From: a virus
DNA length: 38,196 nt
Strand: one strand, 5' to 3'
IMG/VR virus record: IMGVR_UViG_3300042351_001199
Coordinates: 1 to 38,196 of that record
Part shown: piece by piece, positions 1-9,079 of the stretch
How positions within the stretch are numbered: position 1 is the first letter of the stretch
Layout: each line of letters begins with the position of its first letter
Program-made: the position numbers and the translations under genes
The notes under the pieces: model-generated
Database searches by the model: none
Seen by the model: the letters and a program-made list of their open reading frames with translations, nothing else
Told to the model about the DNA's origin: nothing

Positions 1-970
1 TACCTGAAGTTCCATCTGTACCACTAGTACCTGATGTCCCATCAATTCCTGAAGTCCCTGATGTTCCATCAATACCGCTAGTACCTGAAGTTCCACTAGT
101 TCCTCCTGTAAAATTAATTGTTACATTACCTCCGCCATCATTAATAACTGAAGCCCCTGAAAATGTCATACCTGTAACATTAGTTACTGTTACACCTGAC
201 GTGGCATCATAAACTGTAAGAGGACTACCTCCACCTGATGTGAATCCTGAAACATTTACTAAAGAACCATCACTATTATTAAGGGTTAACGTTTCAGTAC
301 CACTGTTATATGTTCCACCTGTTATAGCCCCATTAAAACCTGATATTGATATTGTACCTCCGGTACTATTGAATAAGTCTAAAGTTGTTGTCGCAGAATA
401 ATATGTACCTCCTGTTATTTGAATATCAGTAGCACTTACAATTCTCCATCTGGCATTATCTCTTGTAACTCCATTAACCCCTTCAATTGTTGAACCTGTC
501 CAAGCACTAATAAAATTTTTACCCGCTTGTGAACGGTTATTAACTACCGTTGTATAATCTGTTTGGGTAATTGCAGAATTACCAGTTAAACCCGATAAAT
601 TATTCCAAAGAGTTTCATAATTAGGAATAACATATTGGTAGGAAGTATTTGTTTCTTGAACCCACACTTCCATACCCAATCTTCTTCTACCTGATGATAT
701 ATTATCCGAATTTAAACTAATACTGTCCGGTGAAAATGCACTTCCCGTTCCTTTAGTAAAATTAATCGGTATCGTATTTGCAGATAACTGAATCTGCGCA
801 GGATAAGTAGAAGCTGTTAAAATTAACTCTAAATCGTTTAATTCCCAAACCTCCATATACCCCCCAATATTCAAAACCGAGAATGTATTACCAAACGTAA
901 CCGTCCTACCTACAGTATCGGTCCCTGAACTTTGAGTTAATGAAATCGGATTCTTATATTGAAATGCCAT
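1..970 (-). CDS. Tail fibre-like protein with Gly-Thr-Ser repeats, N-terminal part
   Basis: This reading frame starts at the ATG at 968-970 (MAFQYKNPISLTQ...) and stays open to the window edge, giving about 323 codons with no stop, so the C-terminus is missing. The first ~200 residues are a mixed, probably beta-rich domain. Next come Gly/Thr/Ser/Asn-rich segments (ITGGTYNSGTETLTLNN type, about residues 185-270). The visible end is a collagen-like triplet array at about residues 286-323, with GTSGTSGID and GTSGTD units, where Gly is every third residue. Triplet arrays of this kind are common in phage fibres as trimeric shafts. It is the last visible gene of the tail block, behind the Thr/Pro-repeat gene. 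A distal tail fibre or host-recognition protein is the likely role; the receptor-binding tip would lie outside the window. The function is inferred from composition and position. Confidence 0.75.
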   Translation of the reverse strand, partial: MAFQYKNPISLTQSSGTDTVGRTVTFGNTFSVLNIGGYMEVWELNDLELILTASTYPAQIQLSANTIPINFTKGTGSAFSPDSISLNSDNISSGRRRLGMEVWVQETNTSYQYVIPNYETLWNNLSGLTGNSAITQTDYTTVVNNRSQAGKNFISAWTGSTIEGVNGVTRDNARWRIVSATDIQITGGTYYSATTTLDLFNSTGGTISISGFNGAITGGTYNSGTETLTLNNSDGSLVNVSGFTSGGGSPLTVYDATSGVTVTNVTGMTFSGASVINDGGGNVTINFTGGTSGTSGTSGIDGTSGTSGIDGTSGTSGTDGTSG

Positions 971-990
971 ATTATATTATATTATATTAT
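971..990 (-). repeat. ATAAT pentamer repeat (x4) abutting the fibre start codon
   Basis: The 20 bases just before the fibre ATG are four perfect copies of ATAAT (coding strand). A related AATAATATAA stretch lies a few bases further upstream. There is no other leader sequence and no Shine-Dalgarno, so the repeat is the translation-initiation region of the fibre gene. Slippage in such a repeat could change spacing or expression, but that is inference. Confidence 0.8.
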
Positions 991-1009
991 TGTTTTATAT
1001 TATTGAATA

Positions 1010-2593
1010 TTATGTTTTTGTATCACCTTTAAAATATATTGTTGCTCCTAATGGAAGTGTTGCCGGTACTACAAAATTCCAAAGAACTCTATATGTCCCT
1101 GCAGGTAATATTGACCCTATCGGAACATCCACATCGATTGCAGCATTACCTAAATCCGGAATACCATCTGAGAATATATTACTAGTACAAGGACTTGATG
1201 ACCCAACATCGACCGTCATATTAGTTAATGTATTTCCAACCCCTGCGAGTGGAATCCAAATACTGTAATCATATTGTACATTAGGATTAACATTACTTGT
1301 TGTAACCTCAATAGTTCCAAACGTATATTGATTTTGAGAACATCCAAACGTATCGGTACCTGAACCCGAACTCTGTCTAATATTTCCTGTTAAATTAGTT
1401 ACACTAGTAATAAAATTACCCGAACTTCCGGTCCATCCCGGATATTCAATGTAAGTCAACATATTTGACTCGTAATTACTACTTCCCGGTATACCTCCAC
1501 TATTTAAGAATCCATACCAATCAGCACCATTGTCAAACATAAATTGACCTAAACTATCTTGAGACGTTGAATCTAATGCCTCAGGGAATAGATACGCCTT
1601 AAATAAACTAGTTGTTTGTGACGGTGTTTGAGTCAGTGTCGGAGTATTTGTTGGAGTCTGAGTAGGAGTTTCCGTATTAGTTGGAGTTTGAGTTTGAGTT
1701 GGTGTTTGAGTCGGAGTTTCAGTAGTTGTTGGAGTTGGAGTGTTTGTAGGAGTTTCCGTATTAGTTGGTGTTGGCGTATTTGTAGGCGTCTCGGTATTAG
1801 TAGGCGTCTGAGTCGGAGTTTCCGTATTAGTTGGTGTTGGCGTATTTGTAGGAGTTTCCGTAGTTGTTGGAGTTGGAGTGTTTGTAGGTGTTTCTGTATT
1901 AGTTGGTGTTGGCGTGTTTGTAGGCGTCTCTGTATTAGTTTGAGTTGGGGTCTGAGTTGGTGTTTCTGTATTAGTAGGTGTGTTTGTATTAGTTGGAGTC
2001 GGAGTTTGTGTTGAAGTTTCTGTATTAGTTGGTGTTGGCGTGTTTGTAGGCGTCTCTGTATTAGTAGGCGTGTTTGTAGGCGTCTCTGTATTAGTTGGAG
2101 TCGGAGTTTGAGTTGGAGTCTCTGTATTAGTTGGAGTTGGTGTTTGAGTAGGTGTTTCTGTATTAGTTGGCGTTTGAGTTGGAGTTTCCGTATTTGTTGG
2201 TGTTTGAGTAGGTGTTTCTGTATTTGTAGGCGTTTGAGTAGGAGTGGTAGTATTAGTTGGAGTATTTGTCGGTGTTTGAGTTGTTGTTGCCGTCGGTGTC
2301 GGAGTAACCGCAGCAGCATTAGTAGGCGTATTTGTTGGAGTTTGTGTTGGACTTGGAGTATTAGTTGGAGTACCACATTGAATTGTAATAATAACACCGT
2401 CTAATAATTCATTACGGGTAACATCAGAGTAATATATTATATCGTCTAAATATACATTAAATGGTCCTATTGAATTTGAGTTTGGTGTTAACTTAACAAT
2501 ATACTGAGAACATCCAACAACCGATAATTGTTGTTCGATTTCAGCGGTACACCCAGGTGCATTATTGGTAACAAGAATAGAATATATTGACAT
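1010..2593 (-). CDS. Thr/Pro-repeat stalk protein, probable tail fibre or adhesin
   Basis: This 527-residue protein has three parts. Residues 1-73 form a small N-terminal domain with three cysteines (C15, C28, C73). Residues ~75-330 are a low-complexity array built from Thr, Pro, Asn, Gln and Glu in units such as [11 protein letters not shown] and ETPTQTPTN. Residues ~335-527 are a normal-complexity C-terminal domain rich in Gly, Ser, Thr and aromatic residues, with two further cysteines. An extended, rigid stalk joining a virion anchor to a distal domain is the simplest reading. Such T/P arrays resemble mucin-like linkers and can be O-glycosylated in Bacteroidota, but nothing here proves that. 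It follows the 105-residue gene after an 88-nt gap that holds a TATTTATT motif, so it probably heads its own unit. I do not recognise a named family. Confidence 0.85.
   Translation of the reverse strand: MSIYSILVTNNAPGCTAEIEQQLSVVGCSQYIVKLTPNSNSIGPFNVYLDDIIYYSDVTRNELLDGVIITIQCGTPTNTPSPTQTPTNTPTNAAAVTPTPTATTTQTPTNTPTNTTTPTQTPTNTETPTQTPTNTETPTQTPTNTETPTQTPTPTNTETPTQTPTPTNTETPTNTPTNTETPTNTPTPTNTETSTQTPTPTNTNTPTNTETPTQTPTQTNTETPTNTPTPTNTETPTNTPTPTTTETPTNTPTPTNTETPTQTPTNTETPTNTPTPTNTETPTNTPTPTTTETPTQTPTQTQTPTNTETPTQTPTNTPTLTQTPSQTTSLFKAYLFPEALDSTSQDSLGQFMFDNGADWYGFLNSGGIPGSSNYESNMLTYIEYPGWTGSSGNFITSVTNLTGNIRQSSGSGTDTFGCSQNQYTFGTIEVTTSNVNPNVQYDYSIWIPLAGVGNTLTNMTVDVGSSSPCTSNIFSDGIPDLGNAAIDVDVPIGSILPAGTYRVLWNFVVPATLPLGATIYFKGDTKT
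1610..2370 (-). repeat. In-frame tandem repeat array encoding the Thr/Pro stalk
   Basis: About 760 bases are built from short imperfect units (coding strand ACTCCAAC, ACACCTAC, AATACGGAA and relatives) encoding alternating Thr-Pro with Asn, Gln or Glu. Units of roughly 24-36 bases recur with many synonymous differences, so the array is old enough to have diverged while keeping the amino-acid pattern. All unit lengths seen are multiples of three, so gain or loss of units would keep the frame. Confidence 0.85.
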
Positions 2594-2607
2594 TCGATGT
2601 TTTTATT

Positions 2608-2616
2608 AAATAAATA
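2608..2616 (-). promoter_or_regulatory. Promoter-like TATTTATTT motif before the Thr/Pro-repeat gene
   Basis: The coding strand reads GGTATTTATTTAATAAAA, ending about 14 nt before the ATG at 2593. It is a variant of the TATTTATA motif found before four other units (near 9055, 18100, 20525 and 30145). A late-promoter role is inferred only from this recurrence. Confidence 0.35.
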
Positions 2617-2681
2617 CCACAACAATTCTATTTCAGTTACAATTAAAGTAAAAATGAAAATTTTATTATTAAGTATTGTAA

Positions 2682-2987
2682 TTATTGCTCTGTAATGGTA
2701 ATATTAACAATACATGACACCAAGTTAATAGTGATTTCAAACGCACAACCAAAAGTACAATCAAGTATTTTAAAAATCTCACAATCGTTATCATCCACTA
2801 ACAATAACATAATTTCAGGAGCGGTATTAAATATTGTTGGTATTACAGTATTATAGTTAACTGTTGGAGGTACAGGACCTGTTCCAATAACTCCTAATAA
2901 ACTACGATTATTACCATATACATCAGCTATGTATACACTAATTGGGTAAGTCCCCCCCGATATTTCATCAATTCTAATTTGTGTCAT
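2682..2987 (-). CDS. Small tail-associated protein of unknown function
   Basis: I start this gene at the ATG at 2985-2987 (MTQIRIDEISGG), giving 101 residues. The frame also has a TTG at 2999, but the ATG forms a TAATG overlap with the stop of the SprB-repeat gene, the same junction seen between its upstream neighbours. The N-terminal part (GGTYPISVYIADVYGNN) is beta-like. The C-terminal half has four cysteines (in DNDCEIF, LDCTFGC and LVSC). The pattern PxxVYxxD is loosely shared with the N-terminal domain of the next gene (PFNVYLDD). This hints at a related fold or attachment role, but the match is short. It is the last gene of the unit starting at 9035. No family is recognised. Confidence 0.7.
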   Translation of the reverse strand: MTQIRIDEISGGTYPISVYIADVYGNNRSLLGVIGTGPVPPTVNYNTVIPTIFNTAPEIMLLLVDDNDCEIFKILDCTFGCAFEITINLVSCIVNITITEQ

Positions 2988-5119
2988 TATGTTAAGCAAA
3001 TTATATCATATTCTATTATCAAATCAATAACAATTTCTTGACCTATTAATGTGTCATTACCTCTTGCCGTTTCAATCGTTATTATATTATTTGAAGGATT
3101 AACAACAACACTACCAATACCCGGAATACTTAATAATAACTGAGTTATTGTATCATAATATAAGTTATCATCAGGAACATTACCTAATGATGTAGATGTA
3201 TAAAATGTCTCACTCGTCGTTAAATCTAATGGAGTTACCGAAACTTTAGCAGTAAACGTGGCACTAACTAAATCACAACCTGTATTATCAATAGTTAAAT
3301 CATAAAACCCTTCATTTAACATTTGTAATATTCCAAATTTAGTTGGCGATTCAATGTTAAACACCTCAGCTCCCATAACATATGTTTGATAAGACGTTAA
3401 ACTAACATTACAACTAATAGTTGTTGTACGAGCTAATGAACATCCATCATTTCCAACAACAGTTAAACTGTATGTACCTCCGGTTAATCCTGATACTTGG
3501 ATTTGTTGTGGGTTATTTGGAACATTATCAGACCAATAAAAACTGAATGGTGTTACTCCTTGATTAATAAATGCAGTAATTTTACCCGAATTACCGGTAC
3601 CACAAGATGTACTATACAAAGAAAAATCTAATGGACTACTTCCAAGAATTAAAATGTTTGCGGTTTGGATACAGTCATCCGCATCCGACACACTAACAAC
3701 GTGATTACCCGCAGTTAAATTATTAAAAGTCACTGAAGTTAATGTAGTGTCAATAATATCATACACACCATTATCAATTGAATAATCTAACGGTAATGTA
3801 GAACCCGGAGTGGTGAAGATAGTAACAGCACCGTTTGTCCCTCCACAAGTAGTCCCCGATACCTGAGTAGAAATTGTATATTTGTTTTCGGCAATAATTG
3901 TAACCTCTTCAAGGTAGGCACATCCTGAACTATCAGCGACAGCAACACTATATGTACCTGAAGACAAATTAGAAAATAATTGAGCGGTTTGAGTACCACT
4001 TATACTTGAGGTTGACCCACCCGGAGAAACTAATGTATAAGTATACGGTGTTACACCACCAACAACTGAAATTAATATCTCACCATTAACACTAGAACAA
4101 GTTGAATTTGTTGTATTAACACTAACAGAAGATATTGAATTTACCGAAGTAATTGAAGTAGTAACATTTAATTGACATAGTCCAGCATCTGTAACTGAAA
4201 ATCCATACTCACCTGACGATAAACCTGAAATTGTATATGTTTGAGAATAAGATATTAAAACATCCCCGGTAGACGCAGAATAATAATAAGGTGCAGTTCC
4301 ACCTGTGACAGTTAAACTTATTGTTCCGTCCGCGTCAAAACAATTTGGTGGTGTTGAAGTAAAAGTCCCAAAACCTAATTGACTAACATTAACTACGGTC
4401 GCACTCTTACTTAATTGACAACCATATCCATCAGTAACAGTTACAGAATATCCACCGGCAGTTAAACCCGTTATTGTATTCCCACTTGCGCCAGTATCCC
4501 ATAAATAAGTAAATGGTGGTTGACCTGTAAGACCTGTAATAGTAATTTTACCTATTGGAGTACCTCCACAAGCAGAATTTGGAACCATGTATAACCCATA
4601 GTTTAATGGTTCTGACTCTTCGACTATAAAATTTTGGCTTCTACCCGTACAACCTCCAAGGTCCAATACAGTCATGTAATATGTTCCGGCAGTTAAACTA
4701 CCAAAAACCACATTATCTTGATTTGTTGTGGCAGATTGACTAAAAACCCCATCACCGTGATAAAGATAATAATTAGTTGATGAATATTGTGTTGTTGAAG
4801 TTCCTGTAACCGAACCGTTATCTAACGAACAAGTTGTGTTACCAACATTTAAAATACTAGAACAAACACCACTTGAAACCGGAATATTAATAAATTCTAC
4901 TTGGTTTGTAGGTAATGTACTATCATTAACCCTAATACTATAAGTCCCACTTACTAAATTTGTTTTAGTTACTGATGATATATTATAATCAGTTGATAAT
5001 TCAGGTGTAATCCACTGTACTGTATATGGGTCAGAACCACCAGATATGATAAGGTTAATTATCCCAGCTGAGGTATTATTACAATCTCCTGTTACATTTA
5101 TGTTATAATTAAATGCCAT
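2987..5119 (-). CDS. SprB-repeat adhesin, probable tail fibre
   Basis: This 710-residue protein consists mostly of about seven tandem repeats of 65-85 residues (roughly residues 8-555). Each has the SprB-repeat pattern: a cysteine, a G.I.....GG..PYTY core, then an (L/I)(T/S)(A/S)G.Y.(V/F).V.D..GC ending. A clear example is GLTAGGYSVTVTDGYGC in the third repeat. SprB repeats are known from Bacteroidota surface adhesins, including the gliding adhesin SprB of Flavobacterium. The last ~150 residues are a separate domain without the repeat. There is no signal peptide, as expected for a virion part assembled in the cytoplasm. It overlaps both neighbours by TAATG junctions. A fibre or adhesin that contacts host surface glycans is likely. 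The repeat family is seen directly; the virion location is inferred from context. Confidence 0.8.
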   Translation of the reverse strand: MAFNYNINVTGDCNNTSAGIINLIISGGSDPYTVQWITPELSTDYNISSVTKTNLVSGTYSIRVNDSTLPTNQVEFINIPVSSGVCSSILNVGNTTCSLDNGSVTGTSTTQYSSTNYYLYHGDGVFSQSATTNQDNVVFGSLTAGTYYMTVLDLGGCTGRSQNFIVEESEPLNYGLYMVPNSACGGTPIGKITITGLTGQPPFTYLWDTGASGNTITGLTAGGYSVTVTDGYGCQLSKSATVVNVSQLGFGTFTSTPPNCFDADGTISLTVTGGTAPYYYSASTGDVLISYSQTYTISGLSSGEYGFSVTDAGLCQLNVTTSITSVNSISSVSVNTTNSTCSSVNGEILISVVGGVTPYTYTLVSPGGSTSSISGTQTAQLFSNLSSGTYSVAVADSSGCAYLEEVTIIAENKYTISTQVSGTTCGGTNGAVTIFTTPGSTLPLDYSIDNGVYDIIDTTLTSVTFNNLTAGNHVVSVSDADDCIQTANILILGSSPLDFSLYSTSCGTGNSGKITAFINQGVTPFSFYWSDNVPNNPQQIQVSGLTGGTYSLTVVGNDGCSLARTTTISCNVSLTSYQTYVMGAEVFNIESPTKFGILQMLNEGFYDLTIDNTGCDLVSATFTAKVSVTPLDLTTSETFYTSTSLGNVPDDNLYYDTITQLLLSIPGIGSVVVNPSNNIITIETARGNDTLIGQEIVIDLIIEYDIICLT

Positions 5120-8100
5120 TAGTTACTATTACAATTTATATTTATTTGTATCCCTGCATATAAGGTAAGGGTTTCATTTATGTTTCTTTCAGTACAAGTT
5201 AAACTTGTCACTATTAAATCATTCCCTCTTATTTCACCTTGAAACCCATAGTCATATAACAATGGTAGATACTCATATACAGAATTTTTCCACATCTCAT
5301 TTGTTGGAACATCCGTATATCCATAACCAACATAATTTGTGCCATCCGGATTCAAAACCGGTTCTTTAATTAATACCTCATTTTCAATTCTTAAATCAAC
5401 GTACCACTCGGTTTGAACTGAATTTTGAATACAATCATTTAATGTATATCCACTTTGGGATAACATATTATTAATCCTATTCGCCAAAATACTGTTAAAG
5501 TTCCCAACATCAGGGTCTCCATTTAACCAAGGAAATAACTTATAATTAGTTCGCTCAGTAGTACAAGTGTAATCAAATATGTTTGAAATAATAAAACATG
5601 GTGTGACAGGTACAGGAACAAATTGGCAGCCTCTTTGTCTTCTATAAACAAATTTTTGTTTATGTAAGATTGAGTTTTCCATCTTAACCCCTGAATTCCA
5701 AATTGTTGTTGCCGGCACCATTTGTTCTGCCAACTTCATCCAATAAGGACCAATACCATTAACATAATCAATTAACTTTTGATATGTATATTTGTTATTA
5801 GGTAAACCAACAGTTTGTTCGGATTCAATATATTTCCACCAAATTGATTGGAGTACCGGATATCCCCCTGTTTTACCATCACTGATGTATTGTCTATTCC
5901 TAACATTAATCATATTCTCCCAAAATGTTTGCGAGAATTCAAAGAATGTTTTCTTTTTAGGCTCAGGATTAATATAAGTCCAATCCACTCCACCCGGAAC
6001 CGGATAACCAACGGTTAAACCTGATTCAGGAAATGGGTAATCATACTCTACCGATTCTTTCCAAACATCATATAACAATCCTTGTGATGGATTTAAAAAT
6101 AAGTCGACATTCTTAACATTCAATACTAATCTTTCATCGTCAACAAAATAATAAGCATTATAATCAGCACTTGTTGAAACTCTTATTTTAGTATCCTCCT
6201 CTAACCATGACTTATTGTTATCAACTACTTTTTGTAATTTAAACCCTTCAGTCATATAAGGGAAATCCCTGAAACGGTCTAAATATGGTTGACCATAAGT
6301 AAACGGTTGTAATTGAGTTTGAATATTATAGTTTTGTCCGGTATAAACCGCACCTGTAATAACAACCTTATCAGGACTTCTGTGTTGTGGTGTTGATTCA
6401 TACCATCCGGAACCAACTTGGAAGAAATAACTTTCAGTATTTACCGGTGCTTTTGGATATCCAAAGACATCAATAGGGTATTCTGATAAACGAATTGAAA
6501 CGTCTTCGTAAGTCGCACTTGATGTATATCCCGAATAAACTCCACCTTTAATTCTATAGGTATCACCAGGCAAATATGAAGGAACTTTATTAACATAAGT
6601 ACCTCCTGATATCGAAGCCCATTGAACATAGAATTGGTCTAAATTAATTTTTTGGTCAGCCAAATAGATATGCTCATTAAACTCAATTAAAGAATCCGGA
6701 GCACCAATTAATCTTAACATAAACTCAACTGACCTTCTCGTACCTTTTGATTTAAAAAGGTAAGCAGCATTCAGAATTAAATTACGGTAAAAAGCGTAAT
6801 TTATCTCAGTTGGAGTAAGGGCTCTTGCATAACCAGGGTAGGTTGGAGTTGCAGTATTACCAAACACAGAACTTAAAAAATCCTCATCTGTAATTGGTGA
6901 AAAATTAGATGTCCACCCTAAGGTTTGTGCCAAGTTTACCAATAATTGAGATGGTATGTCGTTTGACGGATTGTAGTTAACCGAATTCATATATGCCAAT
7001 GCATCAATGAACTGTTTTATTTGGTCAAAACTTCTTCCGTAAATTTGAAATATTTTTTCAACCTTTTGACCTAAGGTATCAAATTCTTTTAACGAATCTG
7101 TAACTAAAAATCTTGAGATTAAATTTGTTTTAAACGAATCTAAATTAACAGCAATTTCATCTAATTGGGTTAAGTAATCATCAAACAAAAATGAACGAAT
7201 GTCTAAATTCCACACTCCATCTTTAGGCCAAGTTACTTGTTGATAATTCGTATAGAACTCACCATTTTCAGTTTGGGCAGGAACTTGGAAAACCGCAGTA
7301 TATTCCGGTCTTATTAATCTATTCAATAAGAATTTTTCAACCTCATCAAAACTTTCAGCAAAAATTCTATCAACAACTAAGTCATTAGGTCTAATTTGAA
7401 AATCCTCATTTATCGTACTTGCAGTAGTACCAAATGGTGCCCCTGAAACATAAAATGAAATGTATCCTGTACTTAATGTTGGTGATGGTTGGAATGATAC
7501 AATCTTAAAGATGTCATCATTAATACTAACACAATAATCTAAATAAGTGTTATACAAATTTCGATAAGGTGATGTAGTTATTTCCCTTAAGTTTAAGTTA
7601 GTAGCCGCACTAACTGAGTAATCAATATCAAAAGGATTATTAATCCTATCGACATTCACTTCAAAATATGTTTCATCATTAACCGAATCGTAAGAAATGT
7701 TAACCGCGGTTGCTCCGGTAACAAACTCTAAGTTATTAAATATAACATCTAATGAAGCAGGAAAATAATGAATTACTTTAGTCGCCGATACTTGAAATCT
7801 CTTACGTAATGAACCATACATTGAGAAATTAAGAACTTGAGAAACATCATAATTAGGATAAACCCTAAATTGAGTCGCAATAATTCTTCTACTTTCAGCA
7901 ACATCCTCAATGTTTAATGATTGTAAACTTAACGGTTCAGAAAATGCCCCTACATTAAAGTTTCTACTAACTTTTTCAGTAACCGATGTAGTAAACTCAA
8001 AATTACCTTGCGTTAAACCTCCTCCCTCAACAGTCTGTAAACCTACAATGTTGTCGGAGAAAGTCGCAGCCCCACTTCCGGGTCTCGGCGGATAGAAATA

Positions 8101-8127
8101 TTTTGTCGTATTCGTAGTTACTGCCAT
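5119..8127 (-). CDS. Large tail/baseplate protein, possibly with a P2 gpI-like segment
   Basis: This 1002-residue protein lies in the tail block, with TAATG overlaps at both ends. The middle part (about residues 270-480) is helix-rich with regular hydrophobic spacing. It includes YLFKSKGTRRSVEFMLRLIG near residues 456-475, which resembles the conserved KSKGTR...... segment of phage tail proteins of the P2 gpI group. That group links baseplate to fibres. The N-terminal ~250 residues look beta-rich, and the C-terminal part (after ~750) contains four cysteines near residues 850-865. A baseplate-to-fibre connector just upstream of the SprB adhesin would fit. The gpI link is weak and rests on one segment; a profile search would settle it. 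There is no signal peptide or membrane segment. Confidence 0.7.
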   Translation of the reverse strand: MAVTTNTTKYFYPPRPGSGAATFSDNIVGLQTVEGGGLTQGNFEFTTSVTEKVSRNFNVGAFSEPLSLQSLNIEDVAESRRIIATQFRVYPNYDVSQVLNFSMYGSLRKRFQVSATKVIHYFPASLDVIFNNLEFVTGATAVNISYDSVNDETYFEVNVDRINNPFDIDYSVSAATNLNLREITTSPYRNLYNTYLDYCVSINDDIFKIVSFQPSPTLSTGYISFYVSGAPFGTTASTINEDFQIRPNDLVVDRIFAESFDEVEKFLLNRLIRPEYTAVFQVPAQTENGEFYTNYQQVTWPKDGVWNLDIRSFLFDDYLTQLDEIAVNLDSFKTNLISRFLVTDSLKEFDTLGQKVEKIFQIYGRSFDQIKQFIDALAYMNSVNYNPSNDIPSQLLVNLAQTLGWTSNFSPITDEDFLSSVFGNTATPTYPGYARALTPTEINYAFYRNLILNAAYLFKSKGTRRSVEFMLRLIGAPDSLIEFNEHIYLADQKINLDQFYVQWASISGGTYVNKVPSYLPGDTYRIKGGVYSGYTSSATYEDVSIRLSEYPIDVFGYPKAPVNTESYFFQVGSGWYESTPQHRSPDKVVITGAVYTGQNYNIQTQLQPFTYGQPYLDRFRDFPYMTEGFKLQKVVDNNKSWLEEDTKIRVSTSADYNAYYFVDDERLVLNVKNVDLFLNPSQGLLYDVWKESVEYDYPFPESGLTVGYPVPGGVDWTYINPEPKKKTFFEFSQTFWENMINVRNRQYISDGKTGGYPVLQSIWWKYIESEQTVGLPNNKYTYQKLIDYVNGIGPYWMKLAEQMVPATTIWNSGVKMENSILHKQKFVYRRQRGCQFVPVPVTPCFIISNIFDYTCTTERTNYKLFPWLNGDPDVGNFNSILANRINNMLSQSGYTLNDCIQNSVQTEWYVDLRIENEVLIKEPVLNPDGTNYVGYGYTDVPTNEMWKNSVYEYLPLLYDYGFQGEIRGNDLIVTSLTCTERNINETLTLYAGIQININCNSN

Positions 8128-9035
8128 TAAGTTGTTATATTTGTGAAGTTTTTACTAAAATCAATATTATTACCTCTATTCTGTCTAACTTCATATAACA
8201 ACGCATTAAATTGGTCTCTAACCTCGTATAAGTTGTATTGTCTGTAAATGTTATTAGCAGAGTCGTAGATTGTGTAGATACCATCATCAATTGATTTGGT
8301 TTGATTACCATAAAGAGCAATTGCAAGAGATGATATGTCGTATTCAACCATTTCTATTTCCAATGTAATTGGATTAAAAAATGTATTTGAAATTATAATA
8401 TCTTGGCTAGGTTGACCAATAAACGGTGTTGCGTTTGGTTTGTTTGTTGGTGAAGATGACGGTGATAAAGTCAAGAAAAGTAAATTTGATGAACCGTCAA
8501 CATATCTATATCTAATCGCCTTTTGTTGAGTATTAACTTCGTTTGTTACAACAGGTTCACAATAGAAACTTGAAGTAACTACTCTAAAGAAATTTGGAAT
8601 TTTTGACCCGTCCGGATTTAAGTATTCGATTCTAAAACCAACTAACCCTTGAGGAACAAATTTATTTTGATATTGTGTTGGTACATTTGCCAAATCAATT
8701 ACCAACCCTTTAACATTTGGAAGAGCACTTAAAACTCCACAATCAGTAATTACAGTTCTAATTTGAGCAGGTCTTAAATAAAGGGTATAAAATCCTAAAG
8801 CATTAAACTGACTTGCAGGTAATGTTAAATTATACAACCCACCTAAAACCTCAACACCGGCATTACCACCTGTTTCCGAATTCTCAAAATAAGGTCGTAA
8901 AATAGTTTGAGCATCTAATTTTGTTAGGACAAAGGCATCCGTAACGTCCCTACTTGGGGTGTAATTCATTATGATTTCAACATCCGCTGGTGAAACATCT
9001 GACGGTCTTATAGTACCATAGCTTCCAATTGCCAT
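8127..9035 (-). CDS. Virion structural protein of unknown family
   Basis: This 302-residue soluble protein starts at the ATG at 9035 (MAIGSYGTIRPSDVSPADVE). It is the first gene of a unit of four coupled tail genes, and its stop overlaps the next ATG as TAATG. The leader carries the CTATTTATAAATTAA motif. The sequence is mixed alpha/beta with many Asn, Thr and Tyr residues and ends in a helical, charged stretch (YEVRDQFNALLYEVRQNR). No signal peptide or transmembrane segment is visible. I do not recognise the family. Position before the 1002-residue tail protein suggests a baseplate or fibre-attachment part. Confidence 0.7.
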   Translation of the reverse strand: MAIGSYGTIRPSDVSPADVEIIMNYTPSRDVTDAFVLTKLDAQTILRPYFENSETGGNAGVEVLGGLYNLTLPASQFNALGFYTLYLRPAQIRTVITDCGVLSALPNVKGLVIDLANVPTQYQNKFVPQGLVGFRIEYLNPDGSKIPNFFRVVTSSFYCEPVVTNEVNTQQKAIRYRYVDGSSNLLFLTLSPSSSPTNKPNATPFIGQPSQDIIISNTFFNPITLEIEMVEYDISSLAIALYGNQTKSIDDGIYTIYDSANNIYRQYNLYEVRDQFNALLYEVRQNRGNNIDFSKNFTNITT

Positions 9036-9050
9036 ATCTTCTTATTTAAT

Positions 9051-9060
9051 TTATAAATAG
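9051..9060 (-). promoter_or_regulatory. Promoter-like CTATTTATAA motif before the four-gene tail unit
   Basis: The coding strand reads AACTATTTATAAATTAA, with the TATTTATA core at 9052-9059, 16 nt before the ATG at 9035. The same ~16-base string occurs before the gene at 18080. TATTTATAAATA is self-complementary, so the element also contains TATAAATT, one base from the T4 late promoter TATAAATA. It is a candidate late promoter by recurrence and position. Confidence 0.5.
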
Positions 9061-9079
9061 TTTAGTTCTTTTTTTCATT

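Noticed and set aside
990-1268. Plus-strand 92-codon frame opposite the end of the Thr/Pro gene
   Set aside because: It lies entirely opposite a better-supported gene, is on the strand with no other genes and shows no domain.
1610-2370. CRISPR array
   Set aside because: The repeats are short, imperfect, contiguous without spacers and fully in frame with a protein, so they are coding tandem repeats.
1628-2404. Plus-strand Cys/Trp/Ser/Arg-rich frames and a minus-strand Leu/Gln/Arg-rich frame over the repeat region
   Set aside because: They are shadows of the Thr/Pro repeat read in other frames; the periodic composition follows from the repeat and they have no sensible start context.
2988-2999. 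TTG start that would add four residues to the 101-residue tail gene
   Set aside because: The ATG at 2987 gives the same TAATG junction as its neighbours and is the stronger start.
1-5119. Diversity-generating retroelement acting on the tail fibres
   Set aside because: No reverse transcriptase and no template/variable repeat pair with adenine-specific differences were seen; a DGR outside the window cannot be excluded.
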